Part shown: positions 8,522 through 17,175 of the stretch, piece by piece | How the letters are laid out: every line of letters begins with the position of its first letter | Position numbering within the stretch: position 1 is the first letter of the stretch | Assembly (NCBI RefSeq): GCF_013385825.1 | Contig: NZ_JACAPG010000014.1 | Coordinates: forward strand, 248,001 to 312,000 | Source: Pseudomonas reactans | Lineage (GTDB): Bacteria; Pseudomonadota; Gammaproteobacteria; Pseudomonadales; Pseudomonadaceae | DNA: 64,000 nt | Reading direction: 5' to 3' | Notes under the pieces: generated by a model | What the model was told of the DNA's origin: nothing | What the model saw: the letters and a program-made list of their open reading frames with translations, nothing else | The model's database searches: none | Program-made: the position numbers and the translations under genes

Positions 8522-8719
8522 AATAGGTACTCCAATAGTGTGTTTGGCTGATATCAACTGCAGACAAAGCTATAAGCCAAGCGCTTTAAGGCGACTCAAG
8601 AAAGAAGCCGTCCCGCGAGTTCTGCACAGGCTGGAAAAATTGTAGTAGTTAATTTGCCACGAGTAAATCATGTCTTTTGGCTAAATAACATTATTTCAGC
8701 ACAGGTAGTGCATGGCTAT

Positions 8720-10261
8720 TCAATGGCGGGCCAGTGACTTAATAAATTCATCGCACGGCAACGGTTTTCCAAACAGGTAGCCCTGCAGGAAATCCACGCC
8801 TTGAGCGGCCAGGTAATCGGACTGTTCAGGCGTTTCCACACCTTCTGCAACGATGCCCAAATCGAGTTTGCCGGACAGTTCTATGATGCTGTCGAGAATA
8901 TGCCGTGATAGTGCATCGGCACCGATCATGGCGACAAAACTCTGGTCGATCTTCAAGTAGTCGACATTGAAGTTACGTAAATAGCCCAGGCTGGAGTGCC
9001 CAGTACCAAAGTCATCAATCGCGATCATTACCCCCAGTTGATGCAGGGCGTCGAACAACTGGCGGGTGATGTCGCTGGGCACGATCAACTCGCGCTCGGT
9101 CAACTCCAGCACCAAGGTCACCTGGCCCACGGGAAACGCGGCGAGAAACTCACGGCAGTCATCCACCAAGGCCAAATCCTGGCAGTGGCGTGCGGTGATA
9201 TTGACGCCGATATGAAACCCAGGGCTGAAGCGCGCCGCATGGGGCGCCAGCTGTGCGGCGGTCTGGCGCAACAGAGCGCGGGTCATCGGTACGATCAGGC
9301 CCGAATGCTCGGCCAGGGGGATAAACAGGTCGGGCCGCACCAAGCCTTCTTTAGGGTGTTGCCAGCGCATCAGCACTTCACATCCCGCCCACTCGCGAGT
9401 GTCACCCCGTACCACCGGTTGGAAGTACGGGATGAATTCATTGGCGCCCAACGCCCGCTGTAATTCGTGAGTCGGTGCCGAGGAGCGCTTTTGCAGCCAG
9501 TGCGCCAAAAGACCCGCCAGCACACCAAAAAACACGATCAGGCTGAACAGTGCCGGGTATCGGGCCTGCATGTAGCGCCACACCTCACCGACCGGCATAC
9601 CCGCGTCGACGCTGTAGTGATAGCGTTCGGACGCCAAGTGATGGTGCGCGACTGCGAACGTCGGCACCACAGTGTCGTGTACCTTGCCATCAGCCCCAAG
9701 CCAGTTCGGACCCACTTGCAGCACCAGATGGGCGTATCGGCTGATCAGGCGCAGGGCGTTGGTCAGGTGGTAGCCATCAATCGACGCAAAAGCTGCTTTG
9801 TCGCCGTCAACCAATCGGTAGACCAGCAGCGCGGTATCCGGTGTCACTGGGTTGCCGTTCATCAGCCATAACCGGCCATCAACATAATCATCCGGGTTGA
9901 CCGGCGATTCGTAGTTGCTGCCAAACAACGAGCTGCAATAGATGTTTTTTTGCCAGGACAGGGTGGTCGCACGCACAAACGGGCGCCGCGTGACTTGTTC
10001 GCGCAGGGCCAGTTGTGCGCCGTTATCACAGGGCAGCCCCGCCAGTGGCAGCAAGGCCTGGGCGGCGAGGGCGGTATTGTCGAGCATCAGGTCGAACTGG
10101 CGCACTGCCTCCTGGGCGGTCTGGGCTGTGCTTTGCTGCAGCGTGCGTTCGGCCTGCCAGTGCAGGATCACGACCCCGAGCGCAATCGGCAGCAGCGTAC
10201 TCAAGGATGTGATCAGGTAGCGAGTGGCGCGTTTTCGCGGGCCGTTGACGGTCAGGGGCAT
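8720..10261 (-). CDS. Cyclic-di-GMP phosphodiesterase, CSS sensor plus EAL
   Basis: 513 aa inner-membrane protein. TM1 about 15-35, periplasmic CSS-motif domain (about 36-235) with Cys78 and Cys109-Ser-Ser, TM2 about 238-256, cytoplasmic EAL domain about 265-505. All key EAL motifs are present: CEVLMRW (EVL variant), NITARHC, ELTEREL, DDFGTGHSSLGYL, KIDQSF and AEGVET, so it should hydrolyse c-di-GMP. In other CSS-EAL proteins the periplasmic cysteines form a redox-sensitive disulfide that controls stability and activity; applying this here is inference. No GGDEF domain. It stands alone. Confidence 0.92.
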   Translation of the reverse strand: MPLTVNGPRKRATRYLITSLSTLLPIALGVVILHWQAERTLQQSTAQTAQEAVRQFDLMLDNTALAAQALLPLAGLPCDNGAQLALREQVTRRPFVRATTLSWQKNIYCSSLFGSNYESPVNPDDYVDGRLWLMNGNPVTPDTALLVYRLVDGDKAAFASIDGYHLTNALRLISRYAHLVLQVGPNWLGADGKVHDTVVPTFAVAHHHLASERYHYSVDAGMPVGEVWRYMQARYPALFSLIVFFGVLAGLLAHWLQKRSSAPTHELQRALGANEFIPYFQPVVRGDTREWAGCEVLMRWQHPKEGLVRPDLFIPLAEHSGLIVPMTRALLRQTAAQLAPHAARFSPGFHIGVNITARHCQDLALVDDCREFLAAFPVGQVTLVLELTERELIVPSDITRQLFDALHQLGVMIAIDDFGTGHSSLGYLRNFNVDYLKIDQSFVAMIGADALSRHILDSIIELSGKLDLGIVAEGVETPEQSDYLAAQGVDFLQGYLFGKPLPCDEFIKSLARH

Positions 10262-10360
10262 GGAGTAAACGGCCTGTTGCAGGGGGCGGATATCAGTCGA
10301 TGATAGATGGCCCGCCCGAAATAAGCTCGCGGCACCTGCCCATTTGGCCAGTACGCGGCA

Positions 10361-11230
10361 TTATAAATCCACCCCCTGGGCAATTCGGATAAAGGCGAGC
10401 GCCGCCGGGGAAGACAGGCGCCGGTCCAGTACGGCAAGGCCAACCTGGCGTGGCACTTGTGGCGATAACGCCCGTTGCACGTAGCGAGGATCGCCCCCTG
10501 CGGGCAACGACGCCTGCGCCACCACGCTCACGGCATCGCCCCGACTGACAGTTTCCAGGGTGCTCAGCAGTTGCGAGCAGCGATAACGCACAGTCGGGGT
10601 CAGACGCGCCTCGTTGAACAGTCGCATCACCAGCTCAGTGGAACCGGCTTCAGTCAGCGCAAAAGGGTCGTTGCACAAATCCTTGAGACTAACGTGTTCA
10701 CGGGCGGCCAGCTGATGTTCAGCCGGCAGCAGCGCCACCATCTGGTCCTCGAACAGTGGGAACGTGTCGAAGCGCTCCTGTTCCAGCACCACAAAGCCGA
10801 TATCAATCCGGCGTTCGTCGAGCCATTGGATGACTTGCCTGTCCGGCCCTTCATCAACGTGTACCTCGATACCCGGATACTCCTGGCGGAATCGGTTGAG
10901 GATCTTCGGCAGCAGGTAGTTCGATGAGGTCGGGCCGAAGGAGCCGATGCGCAGCGTCCCGCGTTTCATGCCGCGGGCGTCTGCGGCTTCCTGTTGCAAG
11001 GTGTTCGCCAGGCCCAGCATGGCCCGAGCGCGCCCCAGTAACTGCGTGCCGATATCGCTCAGCTCGACCTGCGCCTGGTGGCGCCTGAACAACGCCACCC
11101 CCAGCTCCTGCTCCAGGCCTTTAATCGCGTGGGACACCGCCGATTGACTGATGCCGAGGCGGTGAGCGGCGCTGGTAAAGCCTTGCAGCTCGGCCACCAG
11201 TGAAAAGATTTCGAGTTGGGTCAGGGTCAT
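10361..11230 (-). CDS. LysR-family transcriptional regulator
   Basis: 289 aa. N-terminal winged HTH (MTLTQLEIFSLVAELQGFTSAAHRLGISQSAVSHAIKGLE, split here only by description; residues 1-60) and a substrate-binding domain (about 90-285, beginning LRIGSFGPTSS). Divergent from an EamA transporter with a short intergenic region, so it probably controls that gene in response to the transported compound; ligand unknown. Confidence 0.9.
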   Translation of the reverse strand: MTLTQLEIFSLVAELQGFTSAAHRLGISQSAVSHAIKGLEQELGVALFRRHQAQVELSDIGTQLLGRARAMLGLANTLQQEAADARGMKRGTLRIGSFGPTSSNYLLPKILNRFRQEYPGIEVHVDEGPDRQVIQWLDERRIDIGFVVLEQERFDTFPLFEDQMVALLPAEHQLAAREHVSLKDLCNDPFALTEAGSTELVMRLFNEARLTPTVRYRCSQLLSTLETVSRGDAVSVVAQASLPAGGDPRYVQRALSPQVPRQVGLAVLDRRLSSPAALAFIRIAQGVDL

Positions 11231-11244
11231 GAGTAATCACTCAT
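11229..11244. promoter_or_regulatory. Inverted repeat at the LysR start codon
   Basis: ATGAGT-AATC-ACTCAT, a perfect 6-bp-arm palindrome overlapping the lysR start codon and lying between the divergent lysR and EamA genes. Placement suits autoregulation; no protein-binding evidence. Confidence 0.35.
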
Positions 11245-11250
11245 TTTACG

Positions 11251-12231
11251 ATGACACCGTATTACCAGAAGAATGCGCACATCCTCAAGCCATTCGAGTT
11301 TTATCCCGTGCATTCCAGCTCAGATCGCATCACTTATATGAAGTTGGCCGCCGTCACCATGATCTGGGGCGGCACGTTCGTGGCCGGTCGCTATCTGGGC
11401 GGGACGCTCGACCCGTTGCTGGCAGCCAGCCTGCGGTTTGCGCTGGCCAGCCTGGCATTGCTGGTGTTTCTAGGATTGGCACGCATTCCGTTGGTCCGAC
11501 CAAACCCGCGCCAGCTACTGCAACTGACGATGCTGGGTTTCTTCGGCATCTTTTTCTACAACCTGTGTTTCTTCTACGGATTGCAGTCTATCAACGCATC
11601 GCGCGCCTCATTAATCGTGGCGCTGAACCCGGCCGTGATCGGCCTGGCGTCCTGGTGGTTGTTCAAGGAGCGTCTGGGTGCCAGCAAGGTCGCGGGGATC
11701 GTGCTGTGTCTGGCGGGGGCCGCCATGGTCATCGTCAGTCGCAACCCCCAGGTATTGAGCGAAGCAGCCAACACGTGGCGTGGGGATGTGCTGATCTTCG
11801 GCTGTGTAGTGGGGTGGGGCATCTACTCACTGTTTTCCCGTGGTTTGAATCAGAGCCTGGGGCCGCTGCAGACGGTCACTTGGTCGATACTGCTGGGAAC
11901 GTTGATGCTTACCATCACCACACTGATCATGGGGCGCTTTTCGCCGGAGGCGATGGGCCGCGTGCATCTCGCGCAAGGACTGAGCTTGATGTACCTCGGA
12001 GTATTGGGGTCGGCGCTGGCCTATATTGGTTATTACGACGGTATCCGACGAATCGGCGCGACACGTTCCGGCGTATTTATCGCGCTTAACCCACTCACCG
12101 CCGTGATCTGTGGCGCTCTGTTGCTGGATGAAACGTTGAGCCTGCCCATGCTCGCCGGCGGGGCAGTGATCCTGCTCGGTATCTACCTCTGCAACAAACC
12201 CCTTGCACGCGCCAGGGCAATGGGGATTTGA
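11251..12231 (+). CDS. EamA/DMT-family transporter
   Basis: Up to 326 aa with ten predicted membrane helices in two EamA repeats (first near LAAVTMIWGGTFVAGRYL, second from about residue 180). Such proteins export metabolites or amino acids; substrate unknown. The start is uncertain: ATG 11251, GTG 11308 and ATG 11338 are all in frame and none has a good ribosome-binding site. Homologous EamA proteins usually begin 10-15 residues before the first helix, which favours GTG 11308, but I keep the longest form. Divergent from the LysR gene, its likely regulator. Confidence 0.85.
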   Translation: MTPYYQKNAHILKPFEFYPVHSSSDRITYMKLAAVTMIWGGTFVAGRYLGGTLDPLLAASLRFALASLALLVFLGLARIPLVRPNPRQLLQLTMLGFFGIFFYNLCFFYGLQSINASRASLIVALNPAVIGLASWWLFKERLGASKVAGIVLCLAGAAMVIVSRNPQVLSEAANTWRGDVLIFGCVVGWGIYSLFSRGLNQSLGPLQTVTWSILLGTLMLTITTLIMGRFSPEAMGRVHLAQGLSLMYLGVLGSALAYIGYYDGIRRIGATRSGVFIALNPLTAVICGALLLDETLSLPMLAGGAVILLGIYLCNKPLARARAMGI

Positions 12232-12374
12232 TAAGAGTACGGACAAATACGGTTACGCTGTGTAGAATCGATTTACGCATACAAGAATATGGACTTGCGC
12301 TCACGCAAGCCTAAGCCGTCAGAGACTGATGACATCATGAAGCTACTCGGCTCCCCCCTCATCTTTGGTGACTT

Positions 12375-12395
12375 CCTCGCCCGCAGCGTGCGAGG
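12375..12395 (+). terminator. Weak hairpin after the EamA gene
   Basis: CCTCGC-N9-GCGAGG followed by GCTTTCC. It sits in the 245-bp gap before hppD; the T-tract is poor, so terminator function is doubtful. Confidence 0.3.
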
Positions 12396-12476
12396 GCTTT
12401 CCTGCGCGCCACCCTGCAACCTCATCCTTGCTCGCCACTAATACTGTGTCTATTACAAAAATGATGAGGTGCCACC

Positions 12477-13553
12477 ATGGCAGATCTATACGAAAACCCA
12501 ATGGGCCTGATGGGCTTTGAATTCATCGAATTCGCGTCGCCGACGCCGGGCACCCTGGAGCCGATCTTCGAGATCATGGGCTTCACCAAAGTCGCGACCC
12601 ACCGCTCCAAGAACGTGCACCTGTACCGCCAGGGCGAGATCAACCTGATCCTCAACAATGAACCCAACAGCATTGCCTCCTACTTTGCGGCCGAACACGG
12701 CCCGTCGGTGTGCGGCATGGCGTTCCGCGTCAAGGACTCGCAAAAAGCCTACAACCGCGCCCTGGAACTCGGCGCACAGCCGATCCATATCGAAACCGGG
12801 CCGATGGAGCTGAACCTGCCGGCGATCAAGGGCATCGGTGGTGCGCCGCTGTACCTGATCGACCGTTTCGGCGAAGGCAGCTCGATCTATGACATCGACT
12901 TCGTGTACCTCGAAGGCGTGGAGCGCAACCCGGTCGGTGCGGGCCTTAAAGTCATCGACCACCTGACCCACAACGTTTATCGCGGCCGTATGGTCTACTG
13001 GGCCAATTTCTACGAAAAACTGTTCAACTTCCGTGAGGCGCGCTATTTCGACATCAAGGGCGAATACACCGGCCTGACCTCGAAGGCCATGAGCGCGCCA
13101 GACGGCATGATCCGCATCCCGCTGAACGAAGAGTCGTCCAAGGGCGCGGGGCAGATCGAAGAGTTCCTGATGCAGTTCAACGGCGAAGGCATCCAGCACG
13201 TGGCGTTCCTCACCGACGACCTGGTCAAGACCTGGGACGCATTGAAGAAGATCGGCATGCGCTTCATGACCGCACCGCCGGACACCTATTACGAAATGCT
13301 CGAAGGCCGCCTGCCGAACCACGGCGAGCCGGTGGATCAATTGCAGGCACGCGGCATCCTGCTGGACGGCTCTTCAGTGGCAGGCGACAAGCGTCTGCTG
13401 CTGCAGATCTTCTCGGAAACCCTGATGGGCCCGGTGTTCTTCGAATTCATCCAGCGCAAGGGCGATGATGGGTTTGGCGAGGGCAACTTCAAGGCGCTGT
13501 TCGAGTCCATCGAACGCGACCAGGTGCGCCGTGGTGTGTTGACGACTGACTGA
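12477..13553 (+). CDS. hppD: 4-Hydroxyphenylpyruvate dioxygenase
   Basis: 358 aa non-haem Fe(II) enzyme that turns 4-hydroxyphenylpyruvate into homogentisate in tyrosine breakdown. Two VOC modules; the C-terminal one binds iron through His in VIDHLTHNV (about 161), His in GIQHVAFLTDD (about 240) and Glu in VFFEFIQRKG (about 322), all present. Length equals the well-known P. fluorescens enzyme. ATG preceded by GAGG. The other tyrosine-catabolic genes are not adjacent. A strong terminator follows. Confidence 0.97.
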   Translation: MADLYENPMGLMGFEFIEFASPTPGTLEPIFEIMGFTKVATHRSKNVHLYRQGEINLILNNEPNSIASYFAAEHGPSVCGMAFRVKDSQKAYNRALELGAQPIHIETGPMELNLPAIKGIGGAPLYLIDRFGEGSSIYDIDFVYLEGVERNPVGAGLKVIDHLTHNVYRGRMVYWANFYEKLFNFREARYFDIKGEYTGLTSKAMSAPDGMIRIPLNEESSKGAGQIEEFLMQFNGEGIQHVAFLTDDLVKTWDALKKIGMRFMTAPPDTYYEMLEGRLPNHGEPVDQLQARGILLDGSSVAGDKRLLLQIFSETLMGPVFFEFIQRKGDDGFGEGNFKALFESIERDQVRRGVLTTD

Positions 13554-13571
13554 TCATTACAGCGTATGGCC

Positions 13572-13606
13572 AAGCCCGGTAGGACACTGTTTTACCGGGC
13601 TTTTTA
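13572..13606 (+). terminator. Intrinsic terminator of hppD
   Basis: AAGCCCGGTA / TACCGGGCTT stem with 11-base loop and TTTTATT tail, 19 bp after the hppD stop. Confidence 0.88.
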
Positions 13607-13619
13607 TTGTTAAGGGAAT

Positions 13620-13648
13620 GGAACGGGACGTCAATCGAAGTGCACATA
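13620..13648 (+). promoter_or_regulatory. hrp-box-like promoter before the 404-aa gene
   Basis: GGAACG-N16-GCACATA. The HrpL (ECF sigma) consensus is GGAACC/T-N15-17-CCACNNA; this has correct spacing and two mismatches (position 6 of the first block, position 1 of the second). It is 77 bp before the ATG, in the intergenic region after the hppD terminator, a normal distance for hrp promoters. Confidence 0.5.
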
Positions 13649-13725
13649 GAGGGCAAGGCAACAGGAATCCTCCTGCTTGCTGATGCAGTGAATGCCCACG
13701 TTGGGCCTTTGAAAAGGTACGTTCT

Positions 13726-14940
13726 ATGCGAATCGATACATTGCATTCCCAAAACACGATTATTGGCGCAAATGCCGACCAAACTTCATCCGTACGTAGC
13801 GTGCGGTCAGCCGACAGCTGGGATCCCATTGACCGGGCGCGCCATACGTACACTCAGCGGGCGGAAGAGGAGTTTCTGGACGGTTCATTGAGTAAAGAAG
13901 GGCTGAAGCTGGCAAAGGCGACAGTTGCGCCGAACAAAGCCGGGGCGCCGGGTGTACAGGTTTCAACCTTTGCAGTCGACGGCATCCAGAGCAGTGACAT
14001 CGTGCTGACCAAGCGTGTACCCGCTACGGACGAAGGGCCAAATTTTTTGCTGTATGTACCCGATGCCGATGGCCCGTCCTTCCATGAGTTCACAACCGCT
14101 GAGGAACTGACCGCCTGGGTCAAGGAGCAAGCCAGTGATCCAGAAAAACGTGACACGTTTGCTGCGCATTTCTCCCATGAGGCTATGCCCAATGGAGAGG
14201 CGAGAGTCAAGGACACGCTCGAACGGTTTGCCGAAGGTGATATCAACGCTGTGGTCGGCAGTTATGGTTACGAAAAGGGGGATATTTTCACGCGGTTGGG
14301 CAAAGATATCACCCGTCCACCTGTGCCCGTAAACGGTTTGACCGATACACACTTTTTCGGGTTCGACCGCCAGGGCAACCCCACCTATAAAGGGTATATG
14401 GCGGATGGACAGCAGATGCTTTACAAGTACGATGCCTACGGAAACCTGCACGGAGCCAGCGATAAAGACACCTTCTATTTTGTGCGAAACGGCCTGAACA
14501 ACCATGAACCGCTCGTGCCGATGACATTGAAGCAATTCACCCGAGAAACGGCAGCCCAGAGCCTCGACAACGTCGGTGCCAATAACCGGAGTGGACTCTT
14601 TCACGAATTTATCCGGCACCTGCGAAACCCAGGGGAGGGGCTAGCAACTGCGTTGATGGTGTTTGGGGTGCCCTCCGACGTGGCGTATTCCGTCGAAGAA
14701 ATTGCCAAAAACCCCGTCAAAGGCACCTTGGTGCAGTTGAACCATGACAACCGACTGGGCAAGGTTTTTGGCGTCGACAAGGAAACGATGGATCAGTACC
14801 TTGAAAAGGTTGGTGATGAGCTGCAAAGCCGTATATCCAATTACGGTACTACCAGGGAACGGTTGGATACCCTTGCAGACATTCTGGAGGAGTTCGGCCC
14901 GCCAGCGCCTGACACCGATACTCAGGTGACCGCGCGCTAA
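13726..14940 (+). CDS. Unrecognised 404-aa protein, candidate effector
   Basis: No signal peptide and no membrane segments. The stretch LLYVPDADGPSFHEFTTAEEL (about 110-130) followed by a short helical region and FAEGDI recalls the phrasing of large Pseudomonas toxin-like proteins (dermonecrotic-toxin/DUF6543 type), but this is impression rather than a domain match. The N-terminus has Ile3 yet Asp4, so it fits type III export rules only partly. Base composition is lower in GC than hppD beside it. RBS AAAAGG is 8-9 bp before the ATG and an hrp-box-like promoter lies upstream. Transcribed alone. Function unknown; effector role is inference. Confidence 0.7.
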   Translation: MRIDTLHSQNTIIGANADQTSSVRSVRSADSWDPIDRARHTYTQRAEEEFLDGSLSKEGLKLAKATVAPNKAGAPGVQVSTFAVDGIQSSDIVLTKRVPATDEGPNFLLYVPDADGPSFHEFTTAEELTAWVKEQASDPEKRDTFAAHFSHEAMPNGEARVKDTLERFAEGDINAVVGSYGYEKGDIFTRLGKDITRPPVPVNGLTDTHFFGFDRQGNPTYKGYMADGQQMLYKYDAYGNLHGASDKDTFYFVRNGLNNHEPLVPMTLKQFTRETAAQSLDNVGANNRSGLFHEFIRHLRNPGEGLATALMVFGVPSDVAYSVEEIAKNPVKGTLVQLNHDNRLGKVFGVDKETMDQYLEKVGDELQSRISNYGTTRERLDTLADILEEFGPPAPDTDTQVTAR

Positions 14941-14992
14941 GTCCCGGGCTATTCACCCAGCGGGGTATGGACGCCCCCACGACAACCGCCTA

Positions 14993-15874
14993 TCACGTCC
15001 TGCGCTGACGCACCAAGTGCTTGAAACCTTCGAATACCAGCACCATCACCGCCAGCCAGATCGGGATGTAGGTGAACCACTCGCCACCCTTGATCCCTTC
15101 CCCCAGGATCAATGCCACACCCAACAGCAGCACAGGCTCTACATAACTGAGCAGGCCAAACAGGCTGAAGGGCAGCAAGCGGCTGGCAACGATATAGCTC
15201 ACCAGCGCCGAGGCACTGATGACCCCCAGTATTGGAATCAACGTATACAGTTTCGGATGAGTGTCCATGACGGCAAAGCCTTGTTCGCCGTGCTGCACAA
15301 ACCACCAGGCTACCGGCAGCATCAGCGCCATATCCAGCCACAGGCCGCCCAAGTGATCAGTGGCCAGGTGCTTGCGCACTACAAAATAGATCGGGTAACC
15401 GATGATCACCACCAGTGTCGCCCAGGAAATACCACCCGCCTGGTACAACTCGTTGAGCACACCGAGCGCGGCAAAAAATACCGCGATCTGCTGCAGCCGT
15501 GACAAACGGTCGCCGTAAACCAGACGTCCGGTCAGCACCATGGTCAGCGGCAGCAGGAAGTAGCCCACCGACACATCCAGGCTGCGCCCATTCAGCGGTG
15601 CCCACATAAACAACCAGAGCTGCACACCGAGCAAGGCCGACGACAGCAACACACCGCCGATCAGCCGAGGTTTGGCCGCCAGTATGCTCAGCAGCTCTGC
15701 GACCCGCCGCCATTCGCCACTCACGATCATGAACACCGTCATGCACGGCACGGTGAGCAACATGCGCCAGCCGAAAATTTCCAGGCCGCTCAAGGGCGTG
15801 AGCAATGATGTGAAGTAATACATCACGGCAAACAGCACCGAGGCCAAGACCGATAAAACAACACCTTTAGACAC
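14993..15874 (-). CDS. rarD: RarD-like EamA-family transporter
   Basis: 293 aa with about ten membrane helices; KGVVLSVLASVLFAVMYYFTS at the N-terminus and GYFLLPLTMVLTGRLVYGDRLS in the middle are typical of RarD proteins. Permease of the DMT superfamily with unknown substrate (chloramphenicol sensitivity locus in E. coli). The start codon is GTG (15872-15874) with GAGGA immediately upstream. Confidence 0.87.
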   Translation of the reverse strand: MSKGVVLSVLASVLFAVMYYFTSLLTPLSGLEIFGWRMLLTVPCMTVFMIVSGEWRRVAELLSILAAKPRLIGGVLLSSALLGVQLWLFMWAPLNGRSLDVSVGYFLLPLTMVLTGRLVYGDRLSRLQQIAVFFAALGVLNELYQAGGISWATLVVIIGYPIYFVVRKHLATDHLGGLWLDMALMLPVAWWFVQHGEQGFAVMDTHPKLYTLIPILGVISASALVSYIVASRLLPFSLFGLLSYVEPVLLLGVALILGEGIKGGEWFTYIPIWLAVMVLVFEGFKHLVRQRRT

Positions 15875-15971
15875 ACTGTCCTCGCGAAAATCGTTGATAC
15901 AAAAGATGAGGGGATTATGGAGCTTTTGGCGGGAGAGGGTTGCGCTGTTTTGGGGCGTTTTTCAGGAAAAT

Positions 15972-16076
15972 CCTGTAGGAACGAGCTTGCTCGCGAAGAA
16001 CGTCAACGATTACGCAGCGCTAACAGGTAGCCCGTGGTGTCCTTGCGTTCTTCGCGAGCAAGCTCGCTCCTACAGG
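15972..16076. repeat. REPIN (paired inverted REP), GCGAGCTTGCTCGC type
   Basis: TGTAGGA-ACGAGCTTGCTCGCGAAGAACG at 15972-16002 is mirrored by CGTTCTTCGCGAGCAAGCTCGCTCCTACA at 16046-16076. Arms of about 31 bp enclose a 43-bp spacer, between the divergent-facing ends of rarD (upstream side) and the aldo/keto reductase (3' side). Different core from the other three REPINs here. Confidence 0.9.
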
Positions 16077-16085
16077 GTGGAGGGG

Positions 16086-17096
16086 TTATGCGCGTGGCAC
16101 GCGACCGGAAACAAAGTGCCCCACGTCATTGAACCCCGGCGTAGACGAATGTCCCGGCGTCACCAGTGAATCAATAAACGCCTCATCGTCCGCGGTGATC
16201 TTCACCTCCAGCGCGCCAATATAGGCATCCCACTGCGCCTCGGTACGTGGCCCGACAATCGCCGAGCTGACCGCCGAGTTGTTCAGTACCCAGGCAATCG
16301 CAAACTCGACAATCCCCACACCACGCCCTTGGGTGTACTGCTGGATCTGCTGGGCGATGCGCAGCGATTCCACGCGCCATTCGGTTTCCAGGATGCGTTT
16401 GTCCTGGCGCGCCGCGCGGCTGCCGGCTTCGGGGGTAACGTCCGGGGCGTATTTACCACTAAGCACGCCACGGGCCAGTGGGCTGTAAGGCACCACACCC
16501 AGGCCGTAGGCGGCTGCCGCGGTGATCTGCTCCACTTCGGCCTGGCGGTTGACGATGTTGTACAACGGCTGGCTGATCACCGGCTTGTCGACGCCCAGGC
16601 GCTCGGCGACGCGAATCACCTCGGCGATGCGCCAACCGCGATAGTTGGACAGGCCCCAGTAGCGGATCTTGCCCTGGCGGATCAGGTCGCCAATCGCCGA
16701 CACCGTCACTTCCAGCGGCGTGTTGTGGTCTTCACGGTGCAAGTAGTAGATGTCCAGGTAGTCGGTATCGAGGCGTGTCAGGCTGGCCTCCAGCGCGTTG
16801 AAAATGCGCTTGCGGCTCAAGCCGCTGCGGTTGGGCAAGCCGTCCACCGGGCCGATGCCAACCTTGGACGCCACCACCCAATCCTGGCGATTGCGCACAA
16901 TGGCTTCGCCGACGATTTCCTCGGAGCGGCCGCCGGTGTAGACGTCCGCCGTGTCGATAAAGTTGATGCCCTGGTCCCAGGCCTTGTCGATGATGCGCAG
17001 CGAGTCCTCGGTGTTGGTCTGTTCGCCAAACATCATGGTGCCCAGGGTCAAGGCGCTGACCTTCAACCCGGACTGGCCCAATGTGCGGTAAATCAT
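16086..17096 (-). CDS. Aldo/keto reductase
   Basis: 336 aa NADPH-dependent oxidoreductase with a TIM-barrel fold. N-terminus MIYRTLGQSGLKVSALTLG is standard; catalytic tetrad parts are visible as Asp in NFIDTADVY with the Tyr, Lys in VASKVG and His in YYLHRED. Similar to YghZ/voltage-gated-channel beta-subunit-like AKRs; substrate unknown. Start ATG at 17096 with GAGGAG seven bases upstream; an in-frame ATG 12 codons earlier is not family-like. Followed at once by a REPIN. Confidence 0.93.
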   Translation of the reverse strand: MIYRTLGQSGLKVSALTLGTMMFGEQTNTEDSLRIIDKAWDQGINFIDTADVYTGGRSEEIVGEAIVRNRQDWVVASKVGIGPVDGLPNRSGLSRKRIFNALEASLTRLDTDYLDIYYLHREDHNTPLEVTVSAIGDLIRQGKIRYWGLSNYRGWRIAEVIRVAERLGVDKPVISQPLYNIVNRQAEVEQITAAAAYGLGVVPYSPLARGVLSGKYAPDVTPEAGSRAARQDKRILETEWRVESLRIAQQIQQYTQGRGVGIVEFAIAWVLNNSAVSSAIVGPRTEAQWDAYIGALEVKITADDEAFIDSLVTPGHSSTPGFNDVGHFVSGRVPRA

Positions 17097-17175
17097 GGAT
17101 AACTCCTCAAGGCGGGAAACGTCCCCATGCAATACCAGACTCAGCCGCTCTGGGACAAGCCCTGCGCGCGTTTCT

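Noticed and set aside
11229..12089. Alternative plus-strand frame (286 codons) beside the EamA gene
   Set aside because: Shifted frame of the EamA gene, rich in Arg/His/Gly; the EamA frame shows clear membrane helices.
12486..13340. Open frame of 284 codons on the minus strand
   Set aside because: Antisense to hppD, whose iron ligands and length are complete.
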